From contig NZ_JACHEG010000004.1 in the NCBI RefSeq assembly GCF_014201355.1, positions 1 through 64,000 on the forward strand: a stretch of 64,000 nt of DNA, in the 5' to 3' direction. The notes below the pieces were generated by a model that was not told where the DNA came from, made no database searches, and saw nothing but the letters and a program-made list of their open reading frames with translations. This DNA comes from Aliirhizobium wenxiniae. GTDB taxonomy: Bacteria > Pseudomonadota > Alphaproteobacteria > Rhizobiales > Rhizobiaceae. Position numbers and translations under genes: made by a program. Shown here in pieces: positions 25,014 through 34,093 of the stretch (the stretch's first letter is position 1; each line of letters opens with the position of its first letter).

Positions 25014-25922
25014 ATGAACCTGCGTCAACTGGAACTGCTTCGGGCGGTCATTCGCAACGAAACGACGATAGGCGCGGGGCGTGAGCTAGGGCTCTCGCAG
25101 CCAGCGGTCAGCAATGCAATCAAGCATCTGGAAACGCAACTCGGCTTTCCCCTGTTCGAGCGGATCAACAACCGCCTGTTTCCGACCATGGAAGCCCGTT
25201 CGCTGTATGAAGACTCCGAGCCGATCTTCTCGTTGCACGCCGCGCTTGAATTGCGGGTGCAGGACTTCCGGGAACACAAAGCCGGCCATGTACGGATCAT
25301 TGCAACCCCACCCATGGGTTACAGCATCATCCCCAAGGCGCTGTCGGCGTTCCGACGCGATATGCCCAATGTGAAGGTCTCTTTCGATGTACGGCGATTG
25401 GAGCATGTGCTGGACAGCGTCGACGCCGGTATTGCAGAGCTCGGTTTTGTCATGGCGCTGGGCGAGCATCAGCCGATGCTTGATACCGAACGGCTCTACT
25501 CCGGTAGCATGGTTTGCGTCATGCCGCTCGGACATCCACTTGCGGATAAAACCGTCATCATGCCGGAGGATTTGGCACAGCACACGTTCATTGCGCTCGA
25601 TCGCCACACGCGCATGGGAAATCTTGTTCGCACAATTTTCGACAAGGCAAACGTGCCGTATCAATTCTCGATCGAGGTTCGTTATTGCCACGCAGCCTGC
25701 ATATTGGCCAGTAATGGCGTGGGGGTTGCGATCGTCGATCCTTTGTCGCCGCTCTGTGTACAACAGGATGCGATCGTGGTGCGCCCGCTCAGCACCTCCT
25801 GCGAGGTCAGTGCATCGGCCGTACAATCAGGGAAGAGGCCGTTATCGCGTGTTGCAAAAGCCTTCCTTCGAAGCGTTAGGGTCGCGATGGTACAACACGC
25901 CACACTGAATACGCAGGCGTGA
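25014..25922 (+). CDS. LysR-family transcriptional regulator
   Basis: 302 residues. The helix-turn-helix MNLRQLELLRAVIRNETT...LGLSQPAVSNAIKHLE is followed by the effector domain with IIATPPMGYSIIPKAL and ILASNGVGVAIVDPLSP, a pattern found in OccR/NocR-like and other amino-acid-responsive members. Divergent from the racemase-fragment/amidohydrolase unit (235-base gap) and upstream of an orphan amino-acid binding protein on the same strand. Either could be its target. Confidence 0.88.
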   Translation: MNLRQLELLRAVIRNETTIGAGRELGLSQPAVSNAIKHLETQLGFPLFERINNRLFPTMEARSLYEDSEPIFSLHAALELRVQDFREHKAGHVRIIATPPMGYSIIPKALSAFRRDMPNVKVSFDVRRLEHVLDSVDAGIAELGFVMALGEHQPMLDTERLYSGSMVCVMPLGHPLADKTVIMPEDLAQHTFIALDRHTRMGNLVRTIFDKANVPYQFSIEVRYCHAACILASNGVGVAIVDPLSPLCVQQDAIVVRPLSTSCEVSASAVQSGKRPLSRVAKAFLRSVRVAMVQHATLNTQA

Positions 25923-25989
25923 GCCTTCTATTCGCGGGGTTGCAATCCCTGAGTACTTCTGACCCTGACTATAATAAATAGGGCAGGAT

Positions 25990-26006
25990 TATTCGGCGCG
26001 CGAATA
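25990..26006. promoter_or_regulatory. Inverted repeat upstream of the orphan binding-protein gene
   Basis: TATTCG-GCGCG-CGAATA, perfect 6-bp arms, containing a T-N11-A LysR-type spacing. It lies 180 bases upstream of the binding-protein start, between it and the LysR gene. Candidate LysR site; unproven. Confidence 0.35.
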
Positions 26007-26186
26007 GACATCTTTGCCAACCACCCTGTTTTCATCGCGTCAGCCCGATCTATTCCAAATGCGACTAGATTCTACGAAATTAATTCGTTGGGCTGAAAAA
26101 ATTCTCATTCGCATTCTTTCCGCGCATACCAGTCCGGCAACGCTAGCGGCCGGATACTCTGTGACAAAGAAAAAATGGGAACAGAT

Positions 26187-27035
26187 ATGAAAAGTGCAAA
26201 ATCAGTATTCGCCCCGGCCGTTTTTCTCGCCGCGACACTGCTTACCCCATACACCTCGAATGCCTCGGATCTTGTCGTGCCGCCAGCACTGAAGGAAAAA
26301 GGCAACATAATTGTAGCGATCGAGTCGACCTATCCGCCGATGGCCTATCGGAACCCGAAGACCAATGAACGACTTGGCTTCAATGTCGACCTGGTCACCG
26401 CAATGGCCCAAAAAATGGGTATTGAGGTCAAATGGGAAGAACTGAGTTTCGAACAGTTGGCGACCGCCTTGGAAGTTGGGCGCGTCGATCTTGTGGGAAC
26501 TGCGATCAGCGATCTTCCCAGCCGCCGCGAGAAAATGACATTCGTGGATTATCTGCGCACCGGGGCACAGCCCTTCACGACTGTTGCGAACGCGCAAAAG
26601 TTGAAGACCAGTGCCGACCTCTGCGGATTGACCGTAGGAGCGCCCAGTTCAACGAATTATTTCCCTGCTACAAAAGCATGGAATGAAAAGAATTGCGTCG
26701 GCACCGGCAAGGCGGCCATGACCGTGAACGGCACGCAAGGGGCCACTGCGGCGCGCCTGGATCTCAAGCAGGGTCGTCTCGATGCCGCCGTGCTTGGCCC
26801 GGAATATGTAAGCCACCTAATGCGAGACGAGCCTGACACCTATATTCTCGTCGGCGATCCGCTGATCGAGACACTTTTCGGTCTTGCCGTTAGCAAGAAA
26901 GACCCGGCCATGCGTGACGCGGTGGCGGGAGCAATCACCTCACTCATCAAGGACGGTACCTATATGTCCCTGCTCAAGAAGTACGGCCTGGAAAGACAAG
27001 CAATGGCCGAGGTGAAAATCGACGCAGGCCAGTAA
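26187..27035 (+). CDS. Orphan amino-acid ABC substrate-binding protein (family 3)
   Basis: About 282 residues from the ATG at 26187, which has GGGAA upstream (an in-frame ATG at 26175 is weaker). Signal peptide about residues 1-26 (FLAATLLTPYTSNAS). Family features STYPPMAY, GFNVDLVTAMAQKMG, FEQLATALEVGRVDL, SDLPSRREKMTFVDY parallel the binding protein at 10918 almost position by position, including the two Cys (DLCGL, EKNCVG). No permease or ATPase gene adjoins it, so it probably borrows another transporter, most simply that at 11830-13481. Confidence 0.87.
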   Translation: MKSAKSVFAPAVFLAATLLTPYTSNASDLVVPPALKEKGNIIVAIESTYPPMAYRNPKTNERLGFNVDLVTAMAQKMGIEVKWEELSFEQLATALEVGRVDLVGTAISDLPSRREKMTFVDYLRTGAQPFTTVANAQKLKTSADLCGLTVGAPSSTNYFPATKAWNEKNCVGTGKAAMTVNGTQGATAARLDLKQGRLDAAVLGPEYVSHLMRDEPDTYILVGDPLIETLFGLAVSKKDPAMRDAVAGAITSLIKDGTYMSLLKKYGLERQAMAEVKIDAGQ

Positions 27036-27116
27036 TAGCCGCCGAAAGGCAAGCCTTCTTTCCCTTCGGCCGTCATCATGGCCGAAGGGATCTCTTTCAG
27101 GAATTCAAGCAGGTCA

Positions 27117-27731
27117 ATGACAGACACGATTACCATCGATTTTTCGGAAATAGAGCCGCGCGACAAATACAAGATCATGATCGGCACGATCGTACCCAGG
27201 CCAATCGCCTGGGTGACGACGGTCGATGCCGGTGGCCGGCCCAATGCAGCCCCTTACAGCTTTTTCGGTTGCCTCAGTTCCGATCCGCCGATCATCGGCC
27301 TAGGCATCGAATACCGAGCCGATGGCCGTTCAAAGGACACCGCTCGCAACATTCGCGATGTCGGCGTTTTTACGGTGAACATAGTCTCCCATTCGCTCGC
27401 CGATGCAATGAACACCACTGCTTTCCCGTTTGACGAACATGTCAACGAAGTCGAAATGGCGGGATTGACCCTTCGTTCGGGCGTCAAGGTAGCGTCTCCA
27501 GCAATTGCTGAATCTCCCGCGGCACTGGAATGCAGGCTGCATAGCTTCATCGACTTGGGCAAATCGCGAGAAATTATTCTTGGCGAGATCGTCGCCGCAC
27601 GACTGCGAAGCGACATCATCAACGAGCGTTTCCACATAGACCCGATGGCACTTGATGCCGTTGGAAGGATGGGAGGTAGCGCCTATTCAACAACGAGAGA
27701 CTGCTTCGATATCAAGCCGCCCACCCTGTGA
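27117..27731 (+). CDS. Flavin reductase-like domain protein (DIM6/NTAB family)
   Basis: 204 residues from the ATG at 27117. FMN-binding split-barrel motifs: GTIVPRPIAWVTTVDAGGRPNAAPYSFF, then DPPIIGLGI, KDTARNIRDVGVFTVNIVS and LECRLHSFIDLG. Such proteins supply reduced flavin to a monooxygenase or reduce flavin/quinone directly; no partner monooxygenase is visible here. It lies 81 bases after the binding-protein gene and may share its transcript. Confidence 0.85.
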   Translation: MTDTITIDFSEIEPRDKYKIMIGTIVPRPIAWVTTVDAGGRPNAAPYSFFGCLSSDPPIIGLGIEYRADGRSKDTARNIRDVGVFTVNIVSHSLADAMNTTAFPFDEHVNEVEMAGLTLRSGVKVASPAIAESPAALECRLHSFIDLGKSREIILGEIVAARLRSDIINERFHIDPMALDAVGRMGGSAYSTTRDCFDIKPPTL

Positions 27732-27737
27732 AATCTA

Positions 27738-27770
27738 CGTTCCAACCGGGGGACACCCTTGGTTGGAACG
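27738..27770 (+). terminator. Hairpin after the flavin reductase gene
   Basis: CGTTCCAACC and GGTTGGAACG form a 10-bp perfect stem with a 13-base GC-rich loop, seven bases after the stop. No T-run follows. The rest of the gap up to 28053 shows no gene. Confidence 0.6.
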
Positions 27771-28012
27771 ATGTGGGATTTCATCTGATGTGTCCGCCCT
27801 CGGACGCCGAAATCTTGAAGGCACACACCAAACATAGGCGTGGGGCTGGCAACAATGCTGCTGCGACACGCCGGTAAGTGCGGTCAGCGTCGCTGATGGA
27901 GCGCTATTCCTCAAGACGCTTGACGACCAACACCACAAGATCTCCAGAATTCGGCAGGGTTTCTGCACGAAGAAATCGAAATCTGGTGCAATCCTCTAAG
28001 GTCCGCTATGGG

Positions 28013-28030
28013 AAATAATGTAGATTATTT
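28013..28030. promoter_or_regulatory. AT-rich inverted repeat before a LysR gene
   Basis: AAATAAT-GTAG-ATTATTT, perfect 7-bp arms, ending 23 bases before the ATG at 28054. Could be an autoregulatory site or a 5'-UTR hairpin. Confidence 0.3.
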
Positions 28031-28053
28031 ATTCTGGCGGGGAGAAAATATCG

Positions 28054-28965
28054 ATGAAAGACTTGGGCGATCTCCAGATTTTCGCCAAGGTCGCGTCGAC
28101 GCGCAGCATGTCTGAGACCGGCCGTATTCTCGGCCTTTCTCCTGCCGTCGTCTCCAAGGCGATCAAGCGTCTTGAAACTTCACTGGGGGTACGACTACTC
28201 CAGAGAACGACCCGACAGATCGCGATCACCGAGACGGGGCAAGCATTTTACGAGCGTGTTATCGAAATTCTGGCAAGCGTGCAGGAGGCCGAGAATTTCG
28301 TTTCGGGACGTTCAGCAGAAATCGCGGGCGAGTTGAGGGTAAGTGCTCCGACTTCTTTCGGGCGAATGCATGTAGCACCGCATCTCAGAGGCTTTATGGA
28401 GCTTTATCCGAATGTTTCTGTAGAGCTCGTGTTGTCTGACGCCTTCACGGATATCATCAGTGAAGGCTATGATCTCGCCATCCGCATCTCCGCCCTCAAG
28501 GATTCCGGACTGGTCGCGCGAAAACTGGCGGCAACCCGACGGATACTCTGCGCCTCCCCGGAGTATCTCGCGCGGTTTGGCGTTCCCGAGACAATGCGGG
28601 AGTTGGCAAATCACACATGTCTGCCGGCGCACAACGGAGAGCCCTGGCGACTGGAGGGGCCGGAAGGATCTCTCACCCATCGTCCCGAGGGCAAGCTGAA
28701 GACGAATTCCAGCGAGGTTATCCGTGAAGCGGTGATTTCCGGACTTGGCATAGCGTTGCGCTCCACGTGGGATATCGGCACGGAGCTTTCGACAGGCAGA
28801 CTGGTACAAGTGCTTCCAGGGTATGAAGGGCCGCAAAACACAACAGTCTCGGCCGTCTACCCCAGCCGCCAGTTCATTCCGCCAAAGGTTCGCGCATTTT
28901 CCGAACATCTTCAGCGGATCTACGGACCCGAACCTTATTGGGAAACGACGGGTTCAAAAAAATGA
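28054..28965 (+). CDS. LysR-family transcriptional regulator (AaeR/DsdC-like branch)
   Basis: 303 residues, with GGGGAG upstream of the ATG. DNA-binding part MKDLGDLQIFAKVASTRSMS...LSPAVVSKAIKRLE; effector domain with GELRVSAPTSFGRMHVAP and DAFTDIISEGYDLAIRIS, typical of the large rhizobial LysR group with two-branch effector pockets. It stands alone, 104 bases upstream of the malate synthase gene on the same strand. Whether it controls that gene cannot be seen. Confidence 0.87.
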   Translation: MKDLGDLQIFAKVASTRSMSETGRILGLSPAVVSKAIKRLETSLGVRLLQRTTRQIAITETGQAFYERVIEILASVQEAENFVSGRSAEIAGELRVSAPTSFGRMHVAPHLRGFMELYPNVSVELVLSDAFTDIISEGYDLAIRISALKDSGLVARKLAATRRILCASPEYLARFGVPETMRELANHTCLPAHNGEPWRLEGPEGSLTHRPEGKLKTNSSEVIREAVISGLGIALRSTWDIGTELSTGRLVQVLPGYEGPQNTTVSAVYPSRQFIPPKVRAFSEHLQRIYGPEPYWETTGSKK

Positions 28966-29069
28966 TTTTATCCTTTTGGGAACAAGTCATTTTCATTGAT
29001 GTCTGTTGTAATTACCAATCATTCGCCGCCATCTTTCGCAGAATAGAAACGTTTTAGGGGAGAAACCGT

Positions 29070-31250
29070 ATGGCACGCAAGGAAATCGCCGGTCTTCAGA
29101 TTGACGAGCAACTCTATCGCTTCCTGGTGGAGGAAGCTCTTCCCGATACGGGCGTCGATACCGATCGCTTTTTCGAGCAGTTCTCGGCGATCGTCCACGA
29201 GCTGGCTCCGAAAAACCGCACCCTTCTCGCCAAGCGCGATGCCTTCCAGGCCAAGATCGACGACTGGTACCGGAAGAACGGTGCGCCGAGCGATATGGCT
29301 GTCTACGAGGCCTTTCTGCGTGAGATTGGCTACCTTTTGCCCGAAGGCCCCGATTTCCGTGTTTCGACCGAAAACGTCGATTCGGAAATCGCCACTATCG
29401 CCGGCCCTCAGTTGGTCGTGCCGGTGATGAATGCCCGCTACGCCCTGAATGCCGCCAATGCTCGCTGGGGTTCGCTCTATGATGCGCTTTACGGTACCGA
29501 TGCGATCCCGGAAAATGAGGGCGCCGATAAGGGCAAGGGATACAATCCGGTCCGCGGTGCGAAAGTCATTGCCTGGGTGCGCGATTTTCTTGATCGCTCT
29601 GCGCCGCTCTCCGGCGCGAGCTGGAAAGATGTTGCGTCATTCAAGATCGATACCTCGGCCCTGTTCGTGACGCTCACCGATGGACAGGTAACGGGGCTCA
29701 CCGATCCGGCTCAATTTGCCGGCTATCTGGGTAATGCTGCGGCGCCGACGCAGATCCTCCTGAAGAAGAACAATCTCCATGTCGAGATCCTGATCGATGC
29801 GACGACCGCAATCGGCAAGGATGATCCGGCCCATATCTCGGATGTCTGGGTTGAATCGGCGATTACAACGATCATGGACTGCGAGGATTCGGTCGCAGCC
29901 GTCGATGCCGAAGACAAGGTCGTTGTCTACCGCAACTGGCTCGGCCTGATGAAGGGCGATCTGACGGAAGAGGTGTCCAAAGGGGCTAAGACATTCACCC
30001 GCAAGCTCAATCCTGATCTCGACTACACGGCACCGGACGGGTCGAGTTTCGAGCTGAAATGCCGATCGCTGATGCTGGTTCGCAATGTCGGCCACCTGAT
30101 GACCAACCCGGCCATCCTCGATCGCGACGGCGCTGAAGTGCCGGAAGGCATAATGGATGCAATGATCACTGCGTTGATCGCCATCCACGATATCGGCCGG
30201 ACCGACGGATCGAAGGGCCGCAGGAAGAACTCACGGCACGGCTCGATGTATGTGGTAAAGCCGAAGATGCACGGGCCGGAAGAAGTCGCCTTCGCCGCCG
30301 AAATTTTTTCGCGCGTGGAAGATGCGCTCGGCCTGCCCAGGAATGCAATAAAGATGGGCATCATGGACGAGGAGCGGCGTACGACGGTCAACCTCAAGGA
30401 AGCGATCCGGGCTGCGAAGGATCGTGTCGTCTTCATCAACACCGGCTTCCTCGACCGCACCGGCGACGAGATCCATACCTCGATGGAAGCCGGCCCGATG
30501 ATCCGCAAGGGTGACATGAAACAGGCTGCATGGATCGCGGCCTATGAGAACTGGAATGTCGATATCGGGCTCGAATGCGGTCTTTCCGGCCATGCCCAGA
30601 TCGGCAAGGGCATGTGGGCGATGCCCGACCTCATGGCGGCGATGCTGGAACAGAAGATCGGCCACCCGAAGGCGGGCGCCAATACCGCCTGGGTACCGTC
30701 ACCAACGGCGGCAACGCTACATGCTACCCACTATCACACGGTCGATGTGGCAGCAGTTCAAAAAAGCCTGAAAAGCCGTGCCCGAGCCAAGCTTTCCGAC
30801 ATTCTTTCAGTGCCGGTGGCGCCGCGCCCCAACTGGACGCCGGAGGAAATAAGCCGCGAGCTCGACAACAATGCACAAGGCATTCTCGGTTATGTCGTGC
30901 GCTGGATCGATCAGGGCGTCGGCTGCTCCAAGGTGCCGGACATCAATAATGTCGGCCTGATGGAAGACCGTGCGACGCTGCGCATTTCGGCCCAGCACAT
31001 GGCCAACTGGCTGCACCACAAGGTCGTAACCGAAGAGCAGATCGTCGAGACGATGAAGCGCATGGCAAAGGTGGTCGACGGCCAGAACGCCGGTGATCCG
31101 CTCTATAATCCAATGGCAAAAGACTTCGACGGCTCTATCGCATTTGAGGCTGCACTCGATCTGGTTCTGAAGGGGCGCGAGCAGCCTAACGGTTACACCG
31201 AGCCGGTCCTTCACCGTCGCAGGCTGGAGCTGAAGGCAAAGGCCAGTTGA
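29070..31250 (+). CDS. glcB: Malate synthase G
   Basis: 726 residues, matching the usual ~723 of the G isoform, which condenses glyoxylate and acetyl-CoA to malate. Landmarks: [59 protein letters not shown] (Glu/Asp of the Mg site), [14 protein letters not shown], the insertion domain ending [27 protein letters not shown] and [31 protein letters not shown] ribosome site precedes the ATG. It lets the cell use glycolate/glyoxylate or acetyl units; the adjacent carnitine module and the FAD oxidase at 5904 could feed it. Confidence 0.97.
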   Translation: MARKEIAGLQIDEQLYRFLVEEALPDTGVDTDRFFEQFSAIVHELAPKNRTLLAKRDAFQAKIDDWYRKNGAPSDMAVYEAFLREIGYLLPEGPDFRVSTENVDSEIATIAGPQLVVPVMNARYALNAANARWGSLYDALYGTDAIPENEGADKGKGYNPVRGAKVIAWVRDFLDRSAPLSGASWKDVASFKIDTSALFVTLTDGQVTGLTDPAQFAGYLGNAAAPTQILLKKNNLHVEILIDATTAIGKDDPAHISDVWVESAITTIMDCEDSVAAVDAEDKVVVYRNWLGLMKGDLTEEVSKGAKTFTRKLNPDLDYTAPDGSSFELKCRSLMLVRNVGHLMTNPAILDRDGAEVPEGIMDAMITALIAIHDIGRTDGSKGRRKNSRHGSMYVVKPKMHGPEEVAFAAEIFSRVEDALGLPRNAIKMGIMDEERRTTVNLKEAIRAAKDRVVFINTGFLDRTGDEIHTSMEAGPMIRKGDMKQAAWIAAYENWNVDIGLECGLSGHAQIGKGMWAMPDLMAAMLEQKIGHPKAGANTAWVPSPTAATLHATHYHTVDVAAVQKSLKSRARAKLSDILSVPVAPRPNWTPEEISRELDNNAQGILGYVVRWIDQGVGCSKVPDINNVGLMEDRATLRISAQHMANWLHHKVVTEEQIVETMKRMAKVVDGQNAGDPLYNPMAKDFDGSIAFEAALDLVLKGREQPNGYTEPVLHRRRLELKAKAS

Positions 31251-31276
31251 TCCAGAGCCATCTCCAATAAGCAAAC

Positions 31277-31306
31277 AGCCGCCGGGAATGTCCTCGGCGG
31301 CTTTTT
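31277..31306 (+). terminator. Rho-independent terminator of glcB
   Basis: AGCCGCCG/CGGCGGCT stem extended by GG/CC with one bulge, followed by T5; 27 bases after the stop. Confidence 0.9.
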
Positions 31307-31391
31307 CGGTTTCGCAATTTTGGCGTCCTTACCGGATCAGGCCGTTTCCCTGATCTGGCAAGAAGGATCGCTTGCTGGACGTAACCGCCCC

Positions 31392-32885
31392 CTATACGAC
31401 CTTCTGCCCCACGGACCGCCCTACCCCTTGCGGCACCGGCAGCTTGGCATGAGCGTCTGCTATAGGTGCAAGTCTGGCCAGAATCTCTGCCGGTGCGGCG
31501 GAAGACTTGCCGGCCTTGGCACTCACATGCAGCATCAGTTGTTCGGCGGTCGCAAGCACCTCGTCGCTCTGCGCATCATGAATGGTGGTAAAATACCGGA
31601 TGCGTTTTTCATCGAAGCCGAGCACCTGCAGCCTTGCATAAAGCCCCTGCCCGAGCTTTGCCTCGCCAAGATGCCGGATATGGGTTTCGACCGTGTAATA
31701 GCTGTGCCCCCCTTCGACATAGGCGAAGTCGACACCGATCAGCCGCAAAAGCGCATCGGACGTGTCGCCGAAAACCTGCAGATAACGGTGTTCGGTCATG
31801 TGACCGTTATAATCCACCCATGCAGCGCTTACCCTTGTATCGACCAGCCGCAGCGGCTGCGAAATGTCGGGTGCTTCCTTCCTGCCGCCACCCTTTGCCC
31901 AGAGACGCTTTTCGAAATCGGCCAGCACCTTCCCGGAACCCCAGCCCTTTCCGCCATCTCCCGCCTTGAGAGCCTGCATGATGCCGACTAGGTTCTCGTC
32001 GCGGATACGCTCAAGCTCGCGTATGCCACGGGCACCGGACTGGGCGTCCGATTGCGCGGCGATCTTGTCGACCAGCGCATCATCGAGATCGACCACATCC
32101 GTCAGCTTCGTCCAAGGCCATGAAAGGCAGGGGCCGAACTGCGCGAGAAAATGGCGCATGCCCGCCTCACCGCCTGCAATCCGATAGGTTTCGAACAGGC
32201 CCATTTGAGCCCAGCGCATGCCGAAGGAATAGCGGATCACGTCATCGAGCGTCTCGGTATCGCAGATGTCGTCATGAATCAGCCACAGCCCCTCGCGCCA
32301 AATGGCTTCCAGCAGCCGGTCGCCAACAAAGGCCTCTATCTCCTTTTTCAGGATGACGCCCTTCATCCCGATCGGCGCCAGCCTGTCTCTGGCGCGCTTC
32401 AGCGTTTCGGCTGAAGTCCGCTCCCCACCCACAAGTTCGGCCAGCGGCAGAAGATAGACCGGATTATAAGGATGGGCGACGAACATCCGGTCGGGATGCT
32501 GCATGTCACGTTGCAGCTCGGTCGGCATGATGCCCGAGGTCGACGAACCGATCAGCGCTTCCGGATCGGCATATCTGTCGATCTCGGTAATCACGTTACG
32601 CTTGAGGTCGATGCGCTCGGGTACGCTTTCCTGAATCCAGTCAGCCCCTGCGACAGCCTCTTCCACGCTCCCGCAGAAGGTCAGCCTTCCCTTTGGCGGC
32701 AGCGGCGCCATGGTCAGCATGGCATAAGCGCGCTCGGCATTCGCCAGTACCTCGCCGACGATACGTTTGGCTTCCGGATGCGGATCGTACATCGACACGT
32801 CTATCCCGCCGAGCAGGAACCGGGCGGCCCACGCTCCGCCGATCACCCCACCACCGATACAGGCTGCCTTCTGGATACTCGTCAT
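31392..32885 (-). CDS. Carnitine 3-dehydrogenase fused to a 4HBT thioesterase domain
   Basis: 497 residues in two parts. Residues ~1-320 are a 3-hydroxyacyl-CoA-dehydrogenase-type NAD enzyme: GGGVIGGAWAARFLL, SSTSGIMPTELQRDM and AHPYNPVYLLPLAELVGG, the pattern of L-carnitine dehydrogenase. Residues ~345-470 are a hot-dog thioesterase: VDYNGHMTEHRYLQVFGD, with the Asp of DYNGHM as catalytic candidate. This fusion is known from Sinorhizobium meliloti, where the first domain makes 3-dehydrocarnitine and the second hydrolyses betainyl-CoA. The BKACE gene upstream provides the step between. Substrate assignment rests on this gene pairing. Confidence 0.88.
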   Translation of the reverse strand: MTSIQKAACIGGGVIGGAWAARFLLGGIDVSMYDPHPEAKRIVGEVLANAERAYAMLTMAPLPPKGRLTFCGSVEEAVAGADWIQESVPERIDLKRNVITEIDRYADPEALIGSSTSGIMPTELQRDMQHPDRMFVAHPYNPVYLLPLAELVGGERTSAETLKRARDRLAPIGMKGVILKKEIEAFVGDRLLEAIWREGLWLIHDDICDTETLDDVIRYSFGMRWAQMGLFETYRIAGGEAGMRHFLAQFGPCLSWPWTKLTDVVDLDDALVDKIAAQSDAQSGARGIRELERIRDENLVGIMQALKAGDGGKGWGSGKVLADFEKRLWAKGGGRKEAPDISQPLRLVDTRVSAAWVDYNGHMTEHRYLQVFGDTSDALLRLIGVDFAYVEGGHSYYTVETHIRHLGEAKLGQGLYARLQVLGFDEKRIRYFTTIHDAQSDEVLATAEQLMLHVSAKAGKSSAAPAEILARLAPIADAHAKLPVPQGVGRSVGQKVV

Positions 32886-32912
32886 GATTTTACTCCCCGT
32901 GTTCCGTCGTGT

Positions 32913-33050
32913 TGCCCCTCATCCGCCTACCGGCACCTTCTCCCCGTCTTGACGGAGAGAAGGACGCTAGCTGCAACCTCTCCGTCCCTCGCCGTTGTCG
33001 AGCGGGGCACGTCCCCTCTCCCCGTTTACGGGGAGAGGGTGAGGGGCGGC
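32913..33050. repeat. RIME-like palindromic intergenic repeat
   Basis: Two GC-rich palindromes side by side: CCTTCTCCCCGTC/GACGGAGAGAAGG (32936-32963, one mismatch) and CCCTCTCCCCGT/ACGGGGAGAGGG (33014-33039, perfect), inside outer complementary ends GCCCCTCA / TGAGGGGC. This arrangement is characteristic of the short mosaic repeats scattered between genes in Rhizobiaceae. Confidence 0.65.
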
Positions 33051-33085
33051 GTTTCGCTCAGCAGTTCGTGATTGAGCGGCAACTC

Positions 33086-33988
33086 CTACCGCTTCACCAG
33101 CTTCAGTTTCTCTCGCACCGCATCCGGCCCGATGATCTTCGCACCCATGCCCTCGATCACCCCGACGGCCTTCTCCACCAATTGCGCATTGGTCGCGAGC
33201 TGCCCCTTGCCGGCGTAGAGATTGTCCTCCAGCCCTACCCGGACGTTGCCGCCGGCCAGAACCGCAGCCGCCGGATAGGCGAGCGCATTGCGGCCGATCG
33301 AGAAGGCCGAGAAGGTCCAGCTCTTCGGCACGTTATTGACCATTGCCATGAATGTGTTGAGATCGTCCGGCGCGCCCCAGGGAATGCCCATGCAGAGCTG
33401 GATCAGCACCGGGTCCTCGATCAGCCCCTCCTCCACCAGTTGCTTGGCGAACCACAGGTGACCGGTATCGAAGGCTTCGATCTCGGGGCGCACGCCGAGC
33501 GCCGTCATCTGCCGCGCCATTTCGCGCAGCATCGAGGGCGTGTTGGTCATCACATAGTCGCCAAGCGAGAAGTTCATTGTGCCGCAATCGAGCGTGCAGA
33601 TTTCCGGCAGGCACTCGGCGACATGCGCAACGCGCTCGGTCGCACCCGCCATATCGGTGCCATCGGGATTATAAGGGAACGGTGCCTCGACATTGCCGAA
33701 GACCAGATCGCCACCCATGCCAGCCGTCAGGTTCAACACGACATCCACATCAGCAGACCGGATGCGATCGGTGACTTCCCTGTAGAGTTCAAGGTTGCGC
33801 GCCGCTGCCCCGGTCTGAGGGTTTCGAACATGGCAGTGCACCACCGCCGCCCCTGCCCTGGCGGCATCGATAGCCGAGTCAGCAATCTGTTTCGGGGTGA
33901 TCGGAACGTGGCCGGATTTTCCAGTGGTATCGCCGGCACCGGTCACGGCACAGGTAATGAAGACCTCGCGGTTCATCTCGAGCGGCAT
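33086..33988 (-). CDS. Beta-keto acid cleavage enzyme (BKACE, DUF849), probable dehydrocarnitine cleavage enzyme
   Basis: 300 residues, with AAGGAGG upstream of the ATG. BKACE features: FITCAVTGAGDT near the N-terminus, the Zn ligands in VVHCHVRNPQTG, LNLTAGMGGD, LDCGTMNFS, and GGNVRVGLEDNLY near the C-terminus. BKACEs cleave a beta-keto acid with acetyl-CoA; with 3-dehydrocarnitine the products are acetoacetate and betainyl-CoA. The next gene downstream encodes the dehydrogenase that makes dehydrocarnitine and the thioesterase that removes CoA from betainyl-CoA, so the specificity is well supported by context. Confidence 0.9.
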   Translation of the reverse strand: MPLEMNREVFITCAVTGAGDTTGKSGHVPITPKQIADSAIDAARAGAAVVHCHVRNPQTGAAARNLELYREVTDRIRSADVDVVLNLTAGMGGDLVFGNVEAPFPYNPDGTDMAGATERVAHVAECLPEICTLDCGTMNFSLGDYVMTNTPSMLREMARQMTALGVRPEIEAFDTGHLWFAKQLVEEGLIEDPVLIQLCMGIPWGAPDDLNTFMAMVNNVPKSWTFSAFSIGRNALAYPAAAVLAGGNVRVGLEDNLYAGKGQLATNAQLVEKAVGVIEGMGAKIIGPDAVREKLKLVKR

Positions 33989-34093
33989 TGCTCCCTCCTT
34001 TTCGCTGCCGCCATTACGAGCGACGGAAAAGGAAAATGCTTTCCACTATCGGCACTGCTCTATACATTTTCGGAATGCAGCGAAGGGAAGCGC

